DNA of 64,000 nt from Candidatus Terraquivivens tengchongensis (GCA_023268355.1 JALNJK010000003.1:145516-209515); one strand, 5' to 3'. Counted from the stretch's first letter, positions 1 to 8,858 are shown. Numbers and translations are program-made. The notes: generated from the sequence alone by a model not told the origin.

Positions 1-3000
1 CACTTGCAACACCAGGCTCGCTACTATGGGACAATCCGGCCACTGCTTCTCATGATGAGGCTCACAACAGGACAGTACTAAGGGTACTGCCTAAGGCACT
101 CAACCCAGACGTCTACTATCCGGACATAATCGCTGCATTGAACTTCAAGGACCTGACGTTCTGCCAGAGGATATCGATAGACCTGCCGCTCTGGGCTATG
201 GGCTTCAATGTGGTTGCGATAAACGGTGAGGAGTGGCTTGACGGTGCGGAGTTTGCGATCTACAACGACGTGGACGTCATGATGGACATAGTCAAGACGA
301 ATGCAACGGCTCCGATACAGCTGAGGTCCAAGGTCGATGAGGACAATCCACCGCTCTCCAAGATATGGTGGAACAGCTCCACACCATGGGTAAGGGAAGG
401 TGTAGGAAGCGGATACTACTGCGCCGACCTGACGTTCGAGACGGACATGGGCGTTACCGTTGACATGTTCACTTGGTACAGGCCTGGCGGCGTATGGCCT
501 GAAAACATAGCGCCAAGGCCAGACTTTGTGGCTGCTAACTACACGTTCTACCTGACGCCGAACGCAGCACTGAAGGGTACTTGGGAGACGAGGACCTCTA
601 TGGTGGAGGTTTACACAGATATAAACTCAGAAGAGCCTGTTGAGACAACATACTACATACCGTACATATACGACAAGGAGCTTCTGAAGGCTCCGCTACC
701 TGTCGGTATCATATCGCTCGAGCTGAAGGACCAGGGCGGCGTAAGGCCGCTGAAGTACGCCTACGTGGAGATAAAGGCGCACTATAAGCCGAAACCCATA
801 AGTGATATACAAAGTGCAGCATCTATCACCGGTTTCGAAGTCTACGCAGAGTGGGCAGGAAAGGTTGATGCCGAGGGCAAGGCCAAGGTAATAGCTCCTA
901 CAGCAGGCTACTTGAACTACACTCTGAAGAAAGATGGAGAAGGTCTGTTCAAGACGTTCAACATAACGGTCTACTGGTACTTGAACAGCAGCGTCGTCTA
1001 CGAAGCATACTTCAACCTGACGAAGATGGGATGGAAGGTTGACAGGGTAGCGGTATCTGATGTAGTGCTGTACCACACGATATGCACGGACTTCGACAGG
1101 GTAGTCAAGGGATTATACGCAGACCTTGCATGGATAAACGTCACGAAGCCTGATGCATACGTCCATCCAGGCATACTGGTGGCCAACGACACCGCGAAGA
1201 CATGGACGCTTGTACCCGTTGATGAGGCAATGGGCAAGAAACCATGGGCTGACGGAAAGCTGGAGCTCAACTTGGTACCGACTGCCATGAAGTTCAAAGT
1301 CTTTGACTACTTCCTGAACAAGTACGTCGAGTGGAACGTAAGCCACCTCTGGAGGGTTGCAGCATGGTACACAGGTCTAGAGAAGGGTCCAGTAAAGGTT
1401 AACGACAAGAGCTACAAGCAGCTGATGTTCGGAAGCGGTACTGACGAGTCGCCGGTCAACTCTGCGGTCTGGGTGATAATAGGCGCTGCTCCGTTCGACC
1501 ACACGACGTACAGGTGGACAAGGGAGAGCGGCGACGTAATAAGCGGCTACGCTGTGGATACTAACTTTGGAAAGGTCGGCAGGTACACACCAGATGTTGA
1601 CGATGAGATACCGCTAATCAAATACCTAGAGCCTGCTAAGACAAGAGAAGTAATAGAGGCAACAAGGACTGTGAAGCATGTCGCCCTGAAGCTGAACGCT
1701 ACCGACATCGCAGTAAGGGTAGTATGGCAGCAAGGAGAGAACGCAACGGCCACCTACACGACAGGCCCGCTTGTAGGCTGGAACGTTAAGCTGACGTTCG
1801 TGCCGCCATCAGACTACTTAACTGATGCGGAGAGGGAGGCTCTGTGGGCTAAGTGGAAGATAACGTTCGAGGGCAAGACCGACGAGACCGGAACAGCATG
1901 GATAAAGAGTGGTACAACACCGGAGACAGTCATATGGAACGGTAGCAGGATAAAGGCTGGAATGACGAAGGAGGCATCTTGGCTAGTCGTAAGCCCGCCA
2001 GCTTACATGCTGAACGAGAAGGACCCATACTGGCTGAACAACGTCGTGAAGCCTGGAGCTGAGGCACACGGCCTATCCGTATTCAAGGGAACGCAGGACC
2101 CGGCCGCGATGGTCGGCATAGACTTGACGCCAGAGGGATACTTCGCATGGTTGCCAGAACCATCGCTATGGGTTACCGATCCATACGAGAGTGCTAAGAG
2201 CAGGATATACGACCTCTACGGCCTCCCAGTAGACATGGAGGTCACGAATGAGTGGGGTGCAGGTCTATGGTTGCCTTCAAAGTTCGGCAAATGGGAAAGG
2301 ATAGGCGGTGCATGGTACGCAAGTATAAGCGTATGGCCTAACGACCCGAAGACCTCGCAGCACGTACCGTTCTCGCCAGTATTCCAGTACATGCCAGTAA
2401 CGGCTAAGATAACGGACTTCAACGGCAGGCCATTACCTGGCGCATTCTTATGGATGGTAGATTCAGTAACTGGCAAGACGGCAGGCTGGTCTTACGCAGG
2501 AAAGGACGGTGTTACTGAGACCGTCTACTTGAGGAAGCCTGAGTGGACTCTGTTGCTGAGGGTCCACTATCTCGGCAGGGATGCTGAAGGCCACCCAGCA
2601 TGGCCGTTCAACGCATTCGGAAAGTGGCCGGTAAGCTACTCCAGCGACATTGACGAGACCCAGCCAGGACCTGGAATATTCGGAGAGCTGGCTAAGAGGG
2701 TCAAGGTAACGACGCTGGCTCATGAGTACCACGGCGTGTGGAGGATAAGGCCAGGTGCCCACTGGGACATAATGGCTAAGATCTTCGACATCAGAGTAAG
2801 GCACTACTATGGAGAGGCTAAGCCGATAGAGGTAGACGCAACATTCTACAGGGAGTTCCCAGATAAGGCTAACGGAACTGTCGAGTTCAAGGCTAAGGAG
2901 GTCATAGAGGTCAAGAGGCTGAACAGAGGTACATACGATGAGATAGCAAAGTGGTTAGGCGTCATCGTCGGAAGGAAGAGCTTCGACCTTAGCGCTGCTA

Positions 3001-4007
3001 ACGTCGGTACGGTTGCTGGAGAGCTCCAGGTTGCAGTAGGCGACATAAGCGTGGCTGTCAAGGACATAACCGGAAGGGTGCTGAGCGATGCAATCGCAAA
3101 GTTCGAGGGCGTAGAGCAAAAGCTAACGATACCAGAGGCGATACTCGCGAAGTACAAGCTTGCGAGCGAGGAAGATGCTAAGACTTTGAAGGCAGTTGGC
3201 GCAATCTTCGTGACTAAGCTACCTATACCAACGAACATAAGGTACAGCCTAGACCTATCATGGACCTCGCCTGACTTCGGAACTGAGGCAAAGGTCTCGA
3301 TCGTTGACACGGTTGACGGAATCAACGCAAAGAGGGAGATAACGCTACCAGTAGGTGTTGTTACGATCAACGTCGTTGACGCTCAGGGAAGACCTGTATC
3401 AGGAGCTGAGGTATCGTTAGGAGCTGTAAAGGCAAAGACAGATGCCGCAGGAAAGGCTGTCTTCGAGAGCGTACCGCTCGAGAGCGAAGGCAAGGGCATA
3501 GCCTACCAGGTAGTAGTCACACGCGAGGGCGAGGAGGTCTACAAGGCTACTGAAAAATTCTCAACAGCTAAGACCTCGATAACGGTCATAGGGCAGCTGT
3601 TCGACCTCAGCGTGTTGGTGAAGGGTGCCGCAGGTCAAGGCCTGCCATTCGCAACGGTAACGTTGAAGAGGGCAGGCGTGGTGGTGGGACACTTCACAAC
3701 TGACGAGGGAGGTGCAGTGACGATACCGAAGCTAGTAGCCGCAGACTATGAGGTCGAGGCAACTTACAAGGGATACACTGGTACGGTAACAGTATCTAAG
3801 GCGGACCTGATGGCTGGTAAGAGGGCTGAGATAACGCTGCCACCGTACATAGAGATAGCTGGCATGCCTCTGACGTTCGCCACGTTCCTAGCGCTGATAA
3901 TCGGCATAATCCTGCTGGTCATAGTAATCGTCGTCATAGCATTCGAGTACGTGCGCTGGCGTGGTAGAAGGGTGGGAATATTCCCACCTCCGCCACCAAA
4001 GAAGTAG
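1..4007 (+). CDS. Giant cell-surface protein with C-terminal membrane anchor, S-layer-like (5' end missing)
   Basis: The reading frame is open from base 3, so the true start lies before the window; at least 1,330 residues are present. The chain is rich in Trp, Tyr and beta-type sequence and has many N-x-S/T sequons, as expected of a glycosylated outer-surface protein. The last 300 residues hold two repeats of the carboxypeptidase-regulatory (CarboxypepD_reg-like) beta-sandwich type, recognisable by VVDAQGRPVSGAEV and then AAGQGLPFATVTLK. A single transmembrane helix (about 23 residues after GMPLTFATFL) and a short RWRGRR-type cytoplasmic tail ending in PPPPPKK close the protein. Codon choice is strongly biased (Lys AAG, Arg AGG, Asn AAC), a mark of high expression. 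Function as S-layer or major surface protein is inferred; no enzyme motif was seen. Confidence 0.75.
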   Translation, partial: LATPGSLLWDNPATASHDEAHNRTVLRVLPKALNPDVYYPDIIAALNFKDLTFCQRISIDLPLWAMGFNVVAINGEEWLDGAEFAIYNDVDVMMDIVKTNATAPIQLRSKVDEDNPPLSKIWWNSSTPWVREGVGSGYYCADLTFETDMGVTVDMFTWYRPGGVWPENIAPRPDFVAANYTFYLTPNAALKGTWETRTSMVEVYTDINSEEPVETTYYIPYIYDKELLKAPLPVGIISLELKDQGGVRPLKYAYVEIKAHYKPKPISDIQSAASITGFEVYAEWAGKVDAEGKAKVIAPTAGYLNYTLKKDGEGLFKTFNITVYWYLNSSVVYEAYFNLTKMGWKVDRVAVSDVVLYHTICTDFDRVVKGLYADLAWINVTKPDAYVHPGILVANDTAKTWTLVPVDEAMGKKPWADGKLELNLVPTAMKFKVFDYFLNKYVEWNVSHLWRVAAWYTGLEKGPVKVNDKSYKQLMFGSGTDESPVNSAVWVIIGAAPFDHTTYRWTRESGDVISGYAVDTNFGKVGRYTPDVDDEIPLIKYLEPAKTREVIEATRTVKHVALKLNATDIAVRVVWQQGENATATYTTGPLVGWNVKLTFVPPSDYLTDAEREALWAKWKITFEGKTDETGTAWIKSGTTPETVIWNGSRIKAGMTKEASWLVVSPPAYMLNEKDPYWLNNVVKPGAEAHGLSVFKGTQDPAAMVGIDLTPEGYFAWLPEPSLWVTDPYESAKSRIYDLYGLPVDMEVTNEWGAGLWLPSKFGKWERIGGAWYASISVWPNDPKTSQHVPFSPVFQYMPVTAKITDFNGRPLPGAFLWMVDSVTGKTAGWSYAGKDGVTETVYLRKPEWTLLLRVHYLGRDAEGHPAWPFNAFGKWPVSYSSDIDETQPGPGIFGELAKRVKVTTLAHEYHGVWRIRPGAHWDIMAKIFDIRVRHYYGEAKPIEVDATFYREFPDKANGTVEFKAKEVIEVKRLNRGTYDEIAKWLGVIVGRKSFDLSAANVGTVAGELQVAVGDISVAVKDITGRVLSDAIAKFEGVEQKLTIPEAILAKYKLASEEDAKTLKAVGAIFVTKLPIPTNIRYSLDLSWTSPDFGTEAKVSIVDTVDGINAKREITLPVGVVTINVVDAQGRPVSGAEVSLGAVKAKTDAAGKAVFESVPLESEGKGIAYQVVVTREGEEVYKATEKFSTAKTSITVIGQLFDLSVLVKGAAGQGLPFATVTLKRAGVVVGHFTTDEGGAVTIPKLVAADYEVEATYKGYTGTVTVSKADLMAGKRAEITLPPYIEIAGMPLTFATFLALIIGIILLVIVIVVIAFEYVRWRGRRVGIFPPPPPKK

Positions 4008-4041
4008 GAGCCTGCGGTGCTCCTACAAACTCCTCTTTTTT
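4005..4041 (+). terminator. Hairpin plus T-run after the surface-protein gene
   Basis: TAGGAGC at 4005-4011 and GCTCCTA at 4019-4025 form a perfect 7-bp stem with a 7-nt loop that begins at the stop codon. A run of six T at 4036-4041 follows. This is a plausible transcription end for a highly expressed gene. Archaeal termination depends mainly on the T-run, so the role of the hairpin is inferred. Confidence 0.5.
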
Positions 4042-4132
4042 CTTTATGCAAATCTTATCAAAGTATGGTATCTAGCCGTTTATATCACAAAGATTTAGGG
4101 AAACGTATTTCTATGGCTAATTTTACAGAGTT

Positions 4133-5152
4133 GTGATGAATGAGATGAGGAAAGTGCGCGCCCTATTACTTTTAGTGGTTCTACTCCTGATAATGCCGAT
4201 ATTGACGGTTAGCTCACAGCCTACGCCGGGCGGGTCCTTCGAGAGCGCAGGCGAGGTACACCTGGACGTCGGAAAGACTGTGCTGTTCAACAGTACCCTA
4301 TCGCAGTTAGAGGACCATTACTATAAGTTATCTGGTGTGGGTGCTGGATACGAGCTTGTCCTAAACATAACCATGCACTCCAAAGAGGGAGGGATGACGA
4401 TGGTATCGCTCTTTACCGAGAAGAAGGCAAAAGTATTTGATGATAAGTTCGTCTTAAGGAGCGGAGAGTTAAGGACCATATCGTTAAGATGGTTGACAGA
4501 GAAGGGAGGCGACTTCTACCTCAAGATAAGCGCAGTCGGAGGAATCTATGAGTACAACGTTTCGGCAACGCTCTTGGACAGGAGGGATGCAGGGAAGAAG
4601 GAGGCCGGCTCGAGCATAGAGGAAGCAACCTACGTAGGCCTAGCCTCCTACGGTGCTGAGCTTTCGTTCCCGGGCTACCTCGCACAATCGGGTGCTGGTG
4701 ATGACTTCGTGGATTTCTACGTCTTTGACACGATGTTAAGGAATATGGAGGCTGTCAGGATTAACGTTCTACCATCCGCTGACATGTCCTTGGAGGCATC
4801 CCTTCACCTTCCTGACGGCTTCACGGTCGCACGGAATAGCTCCACATCTCCTGGCAAGGGCTTCACGTTAACGCTCAAAGGAGATATTGCAGGCAACAAG
4901 AGCTTCTACCTAAAGGTTTCGAACTTTGACGGTCATGGTGGTGGCGGAAGATATTCTATAAACATCAACGTCTTCAACTTAACAACGACGACGGAAGAAC
5001 CAAAGGTGCCGATAAACCTAGTGGATAGGGAGCTGGCAAGGCAGCTGATAATAATCTCGGTGGGTGTCATAGCGGGTATGACGGTCGTGGCCTTAGTCCT
5101 AAGAAGGAGGACTACCTCGGCCGAAGGTTGGTACGGAGAATACGGGTACTAA
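4133..5152 (+). CDS. Secreted, membrane-anchored protein with tandem beta domains (PPC-like)
   Basis: The protein has 339 residues. An N-terminal signal peptide (basic MRKVR followed by a Leu-rich stretch ending near SSQPTPGG) and one C-terminal transmembrane helix near residues 300-322 place the body outside the cell. The region between looks like two successive beta-sandwich domains of the bacterial pre-peptidase C-terminal kind (pattern: hydrophobic, then DHYYKLSGVGAG, then DDFVDFYVF). Several N-x-S/T sequons are present. The gene follows the giant surface protein in the same direction with a 125-bp gap, so both may belong to the cell envelope. Start may be GTG 4133, ATG 4136 or ATG 4145. 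No catalytic motif was recognised; function unknown. Confidence 0.7.
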   Translation: MMNEMRKVRALLLLVVLLLIMPILTVSSQPTPGGSFESAGEVHLDVGKTVLFNSTLSQLEDHYYKLSGVGAGYELVLNITMHSKEGGMTMVSLFTEKKAKVFDDKFVLRSGELRTISLRWLTEKGGDFYLKISAVGGIYEYNVSATLLDRRDAGKKEAGSSIEEATYVGLASYGAELSFPGYLAQSGAGDDFVDFYVFDTMLRNMEAVRINVLPSADMSLEASLHLPDGFTVARNSSTSPGKGFTLTLKGDIAGNKSFYLKVSNFDGHGGGGRYSININVFNLTTTTEEPKVPINLVDRELARQLIIISVGVIAGMTVVALVLRRRTTSAEGWYGEYGY

Positions 5153-5203
5153 TCGGCGTACCAGAGTCGTAGTAGACGAGCGGCCTATACTACCAACAAA
5201 TTA

Positions 5204-5242
5204 GTTCAGCATCTGTGGAAAAATTTTTCCATGGTGCTGAAC
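5204..5242. promoter_or_regulatory. Large two-part inverted repeat between surface protein and flippase genes
   Basis: GTTCAGCA at 5204-5211 pairs with TGCTGAAC at 5235-5242, and inside them lies a perfect 16-bp palindrome, TGGAAAAATTTTTCCA (5216-5231). It sits 52 bp after the upstream stop codon and about 100 bp before the flippase start. It may be a terminator hairpin for the upstream gene or an operator; the sequence does not decide. Confidence 0.45.
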
Positions 5243-5344
5243 TTTTACCGGGAGAGGCTTAGTACCGGGTTGTGGGGTTTTAACGCTTTTTAAGCGGTCT
5301 AATCACGACGATAATAACCATCAAAAATTTTAGGCGACTGATGC

Positions 5345-6823
5345 TTGGGCAGGGCCATAAGGCTGCGCTACACAGGTCTTATAGCCTTCTTAGCACGCAT
5401 CGGTAGTATATTTACTGGACTCGCATTTACGGTCCTGGTTACTAGGAACCTTTCCGTCTCAGAATTTGGGCTCTGGCAGTACATATCGATTCTGTGTAGC
5501 TATCTTCTGTTTCCCAACGCTCTGATAAACTACTGGTCGACACGCTTTACGGCGAGGGGCTACAATGTTGGAAAGACGCATGTATGCTTATCGGCGTCCT
5601 TCTCCTTTGCCGCACTCGTTGCATTCTTGGCGATGTCTGTCTGGGGCTCAAGGGACCTAACGGCCGACGTCAGTGTATTCTTCTTGGCAAGTCTAACCAT
5701 ACCTTTCCTTTACCTATCCCAAGCCCTAGAAGCTTTGGCTTATGGTCACCGTCCCGAGCTGCCGCAGTACGGCTTCGTAGTGTTTGAGGTATCGAAGATA
5801 GCTCTCGGAATCGTCTTCGTGTTGCTACTGAGGATGGGTTTTTACGGTGTTTTAACCTCCGTGATACTGGCCTATGCCGTCCAAGCGGCGTTCCTGGCGA
5901 TCACGCAGTTAAGTTTTCTAAGGGGCAGTCTTGATTGGAACGTTGCGGCCCAATGGATAAAGTCGAGCTGGCTCCCGGCTTACGGTCTTCTGCCGGGAAC
6001 GTTGCTGAGCTTTGATACACTATTGGTCACTGTGCTGAGTAACTCCACGGAGCCGATAGCCTACTGGAGGGCTGCCCAGGTCATATTCGGCATGGTGAGT
6101 TACTCAGCGTTCCTAGCATCGGCCCTCTACCCTAAACTACTCTCTGGCGGCGGAAGTAGGGACGTAGAGACCGTACTGAAGCTGGTCTTGATGTTCGCAG
6201 TTCCTATGGTAGTCGGAGCATTCGTCCTAGCGAAACCGTTGCTGGCAATCCTAAAGGCCGAGTATGTCGTAGCATCCGATATAGTAAGGGTTGGAGTGTT
6301 TGTCGCATTAATTTCGGCGACCGCGAACGTCTTCAGTGGTGCGATAGCGGGTCTTGAAAGCGTAGACAAAGAGGGTCAGCTTTCGTTCCGTAAACTCATG
6401 AAAAGCAAACTCTTTCTCATACCTTCTATAAACATGGTTGCTTCCTCAGCATACTTAGCATCACTCTTCATCATAACGCGGCTTATTTTATCTTATGACG
6501 CAGAGAACGCTTACATCATGATACCTTTTTATGCGAACATAGGTCTGCTCATCGTTAACGCGCTTACGCTCCTATATCTCTATGCCATTCTGAAAAAGAT
6601 CCTTAAGTTCTCATTCCCAGCGCTAAGCCTTCTAAAGTACACTGTCGCAGCCATGCCTATGATAGTCGTATTCTTTCTATACCCACCCGTCGGCTCACTT
6701 AAAACGATTGCCGAAGCTCTGGTGGGTGGTTGTATCTACTTTTCTCTGCTGTTATTGATAGACAAGGAAGCGAGGGAATTGCTTGCGGCCGGTATCAGGT
6801 ATGTTGGGAACAGGTTCTCTTAA
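5345..6823 (+). CDS. Polysaccharide/lipid-linked oligosaccharide flippase (MATE-like, Wzx type)
   Basis: The protein has 492 residues and roughly 12-14 hydrophobic segments spread over its length, with no soluble domain. The N-terminus (IGSIFTGLAFTVLVTRNLSVSEFGLW) has the form typical of the polysaccharide biosynthesis/export family that flips lipid-linked glycans across the membrane. TTG at 5345 is the first usable start after an in-frame stop at 5339. Lying after two glycoprotein-like surface genes, it may supply glycans for surface protein N-glycosylation; that link is inferred from position only. Confidence 0.75.
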   Translation: MGRAIRLRYTGLIAFLARIGSIFTGLAFTVLVTRNLSVSEFGLWQYISILCSYLLFPNALINYWSTRFTARGYNVGKTHVCLSASFSFAALVAFLAMSVWGSRDLTADVSVFFLASLTIPFLYLSQALEALAYGHRPELPQYGFVVFEVSKIALGIVFVLLLRMGFYGVLTSVILAYAVQAAFLAITQLSFLRGSLDWNVAAQWIKSSWLPAYGLLPGTLLSFDTLLVTVLSNSTEPIAYWRAAQVIFGMVSYSAFLASALYPKLLSGGGSRDVETVLKLVLMFAVPMVVGAFVLAKPLLAILKAEYVVASDIVRVGVFVALISATANVFSGAIAGLESVDKEGQLSFRKLMKSKLFLIPSINMVASSAYLASLFIITRLILSYDAENAYIMIPFYANIGLLIVNALTLLYLYAILKKILKFSFPALSLLKYTVAAMPMIVVFFLYPPVGSLKTIAEALVGGCIYFSLLLLIDKEARELLAAGIRYVGNRFS

Positions 6824-6837
6824 AAAAATGGCACTCG

Positions 6838-7152
6838 CTAATCTTTTCGAATCAAGACCTGTCTGCCCTCTACTATGGCCCTTACGAGTTTCTCTCTGCC
6901 GCTCTGAACTAGCCTCCAGATAGTATTCCTGGATACGCGCATCCTTTCACCGGCTTCATCCATAGTTAATTTGTCTAGGTCTACGAGCTTTAGTGCCTCA
7001 ACCTCTGCGATATCTAAGTATATCGGTTCATTGCTACCTTTTGGTGAAGGCTCTATCCTTTCGACAAGAGGTATAGTCGAGATGACGACTGGTTTTGGAC
7101 ATCTGCCGACTCCGCCGTACCTTTGCCTTCTGCACCAACGGTATCCGTGCAC
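6838..7152 (-). CDS. UPF0251 (DUF134) DNA-binding protein
   Basis: A 104-residue protein of the DUF134/UPF0251 family. It has the core EPIYLDIAEVEALKLVDL followed by a sigma-region-4-like helix-turn-helix (KLTMDEAGERMRVSRNTIWRLVQSGREKLV). Members usually sit beside dinitrogenase-cofactor-like (NifX/NifB-associated) genes, as here. It is divergent from the DUF5320/NifX pair and a double operator begins 8 bp before its GTG start, so self-regulation and control of the opposite genes is likely. The N-terminal CRRQRYGGVGRC segment has two Cys that could bind a metal or cluster; this is inference. Confidence 0.85.
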   Translation of the reverse strand: MHGYRWCRRQRYGGVGRCPKPVVISTIPLVERIEPSPKGSNEPIYLDIAEVEALKLVDLDKLTMDEAGERMRVSRNTIWRLVQSGREKLVRAIVEGRQVLIRKD

Positions 7153-7159
7153 GTTTTTA

Positions 7160-7202
7160 TGTGATATTTCACAAAATTTAAATATTTCTGTGAAATATCA
7201 CA
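7160..7202. promoter_or_regulatory. Double palindromic operator in the divergent DUF134/DUF5320 promoter
   Basis: TGTGATATTTCACA (7160-7173) and TGTGAAATATCACA (7189-7202) are exact reverse complements of each other. Each is itself a TGTGA-N4-TCACA palindrome. The 15-nt AT-rich gap holds a TATA-like TTTAAATATT. The sites flank the core promoter and end 8 bp before the DUF134 start and 19 bp before the DUF5320 start, so a bound regulator would shut both directions. Confidence 0.8.
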
Positions 7203-7220
7203 ATATGGAGGTGATTGGGG

Positions 7221-7451
7221 GTGTATGGGGGTTGGCATTACAGGTATTGGCCTAAAGGTTGGTGGTGTCCAAGACATCCATGGCCGCCTGCTTGGGCTAG
7301 AGCATACGCTCCATGGTGGTACGGGTATCCGGCAGACCCAAGTGAGGAATTAAAGTTCCTAGAGGATACGAAGAGAGAACTGGAGAGACAAATATCGGAG
7401 ATCAACAGGAAGATAGAGGAACTGAAGAAATCTCTCGAAGAAAAGAAGTGA
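7221..7451 (+). CDS. DUF5320-type small protein, Trp/Tyr-rich N-terminus with coiled-coil tail
   Basis: About 76 residues. The first 35 are full of Trp, Tyr, Gly and Pro (YGGWHYRYWPKGWWCPRHPW), and the rest is one charged amphipathic helix (EELKFLEDTKRELERQ onward). This is the DUF5320 pattern, commonly found next to NifX-like iron-molybdenum cofactor proteins. A strong ribosome-binding site GGAGGTGA (7207-7214) touches a TTG at 7215 but stands 6 nt from GTG 7221, so I chose GTG 7221. Its stop overlaps the start of the next gene (GTGA). Function is unknown; it probably acts with its neighbour. Confidence 0.75.
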   Translation: MYGGWHYRYWPKGWWCPRHPWPPAWARAYAPWWYGYPADPSEELKFLEDTKRELERQISEINRKIEELKKSLEEKK

Positions 7452-7789
7452 AAGAGATGAGGGTTGCAGTAGCCACCGTCAGAGATAAAGGTCTAGAAGA
7501 TGTTGTTTCCCCTCACTTTGGACACACGAAGTCGTTTACGATAATTGAGATAGAAGACGGTAAGGTCAAAACGTTTGAGGTCATAAGTAACCCAGCAGAA
7601 GCTCTAACGCATAAAAGAGGACTAACGGTCGCAAAAACATTAGCGAACAAAAACGTGGATGCAGTAATATTGAGCGAGATGGGTCCAGGAGCATCAGCCG
7701 CGTTACAGCAATTTGGAATAAAAACATTGATAGTTAGGCCGGGCCAGAAGGTCAAGGACGCACTAAGAGAGCTGGGCCTAATAACCTGA
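7448..7789 (+). CDS. Dinitrogenase iron-molybdenum cofactor biosynthesis family protein (NifX/NifB C-terminal domain)
   Basis: 113 residues making one NifX-like domain: RVAVATVRDKGLEDVVSPHFGHTKSFTII at the front, a central VDAVILSEMGPGASAALQQFGIKT and a short C-terminal helix. Such stand-alone proteins in archaea bind Fe-S or Fe-Mo-type clusters, but no nitrogenase genes are visible here, so a role in nitrogen fixation should not be assumed. It is translationally coupled to the DUF5320 gene through a GTGA overlap and is under the shared operator upstream. ATG 7457 is an alternative start. Confidence 0.85.
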   Translation: MKEMRVAVATVRDKGLEDVVSPHFGHTKSFTIIEIEDGKVKTFEVISNPAEALTHKRGLTVAKTLANKNVDAVILSEMGPGASAALQQFGIKTLIVRPGQKVKDALRELGLIT

Positions 7790-7848
7790 ATAAGCTACGT
7801 GCTAATGATGAAAGACAAAACCGCCGAAAAAAGACCTATATCGTCCCC

Positions 7849-8742
7849 ATGACCTCTAACGACGTCCATGTGAGAATGAGAAAGCGAAGCCCAATTCGCA
7901 AGGTCTTGCTGGTGTCGACCTTTGGAAACGCTGCTATTTGCGGGTTAAAGATCGCCGGTGGCGTGCTGTCTGGGAGCACGGCCCTACTCGCTGACGGTAG
8001 CGACTCGCTACTCAACGTCGCCAGCGGGGCTATAGCATACACGTTTAAGTCTAAGGCAGAGAAGCCCCCAGACTCTAGGCATCAGTATGGACACTCGCTT
8101 CTCGAAGTCTACGGCTCCTTACTGATACTTATGTTGATGATTTTCACATTTTCATTTATCGCATTCATTGCTATTGACAAACTTAGACATGGCTTCATAG
8201 AACCTATCGACCCAATAGGTGTGCCTTTTGCTATCGCTTCTTTAGTGCTTAACGTGAGTATGAGCACACTTCTCAGACTCTTTGGACGGGAGAGCACCAT
8301 AGCTAGCGTTGAGGCGCGGCATATAAGCCTGGACGTGATAGAGGGTTTGTTGACGCTTTCTGGCGTCTCGTTAGGGGTTTATGTATCAGCGTTATATGAT
8401 GTCGTGGCAACATTCGTATTAATCGTATTGATTGCCTTCTTCGTCGTCCAAACGTTCCGCGAGTTGAGGGCGTCCATAATCGCTGAAACCCCTCCAGAGG
8501 AAGTGATGAAAGCCCTCGAAAATACGCTCGTGGGTGTGGATGGTGTGAGAGGAATTCACAGCCTCCGCATTAGGCAGGCTGGAAAGAAAATCTTCGCAGA
8601 TGTGCACCTAGAGGTTGATAGAAATCTAACGGTTGAGGAAGCCCATAGGATTTGCGACGAGGCAGAAAGCAAGCTAAAGCAGAGACTTAGCAACGTTGAT
8701 ATCGTGATACACATCGAGCCTGAAAGCGAGGAACAATCGTAG
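7849..8742 (+). CDS. Cation diffusion facilitator family metal exporter
   Basis: 297 residues: six predicted membrane helices in the first 205, then a soluble ferredoxin-like C-terminal domain (GVRGIHSLRIRQAGKKIFAD, ending in VDIVIHIEPE). This is the CDF (ZitB/FieF) layout for proton-coupled export of divalent metals. The HxxxD metal pair of helix 5 is present in EARHISLDVIEG. In helix 2 the usual DSLxD reads DSLLN, so one conserved Asp is Asn; this may alter metal preference. It follows the NifX-like gene by 59 bp on the same strand and could share a metal-related role. Confidence 0.88.
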   Translation: MTSNDVHVRMRKRSPIRKVLLVSTFGNAAICGLKIAGGVLSGSTALLADGSDSLLNVASGAIAYTFKSKAEKPPDSRHQYGHSLLEVYGSLLILMLMIFTFSFIAFIAIDKLRHGFIEPIDPIGVPFAIASLVLNVSMSTLLRLFGRESTIASVEARHISLDVIEGLLTLSGVSLGVYVSALYDVVATFVLIVLIAFFVVQTFRELRASIIAETPPEEVMKALENTLVGVDGVRGIHSLRIRQAGKKIFADVHLEVDRNLTVEEAHRICDEAESKLKQRLSNVDIVIHIEPESEEQS

Positions 8743-8770
8743 CCTCTAGATGAGGTTCTATTCTATATAA

Positions 8771-8858
8771 TGGCGCCGGGGGTGGGATTCGAACCCACGA
8801 GGCCCGAAAGGGCCACAGGCTCTCCAGGCCTGCGCCTTACCAGCTAGGCTACCCCGGC
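8771..8858 (-). tRNA. tRNA-Ser (anticodon GGA)
   Basis: On the minus strand the acceptor stem GCCGGGG pairs with CCCCGGC, the anticodon arm CAGGC-CTGGAGA-GCCTG gives anticodon GGA, and a long variable arm (GGCCC-TTTC-GGGCC) marks the serine class. The T arm is GTGGG-TTCGAAT-CCCAC. Discriminator G is followed by an encoded CCA (complement of 8771-8773). No intron. Confidence 0.97.

Noticed and set aside
2846..3370. 174-residue minus-strand reading frame inside the surface protein
   Set aside because: Ser/Thr/Leu-rich shadow of a strongly biased coding strand; no ribosome-binding site or family match.
3971..3988. Perfect palindrome GGTGGGAATATTCCCACC
   Set aside because: It lies wholly inside codons of the surface protein tail (RVGIFPPP) and near a better terminator; chance is likely.
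7448..7789. Evidence for nitrogen fixation from the NifX-like gene
   Set aside because: Single-domain NifX-like proteins are common in non-fixing archaea, and no nifHDK is in the window.
7804..7811. ATGATGA resembling a box C of a C/D guide RNA before the cation exporter gene
   Set aside because: No matching D box (CTGA) or terminal stem at a suitable distance.
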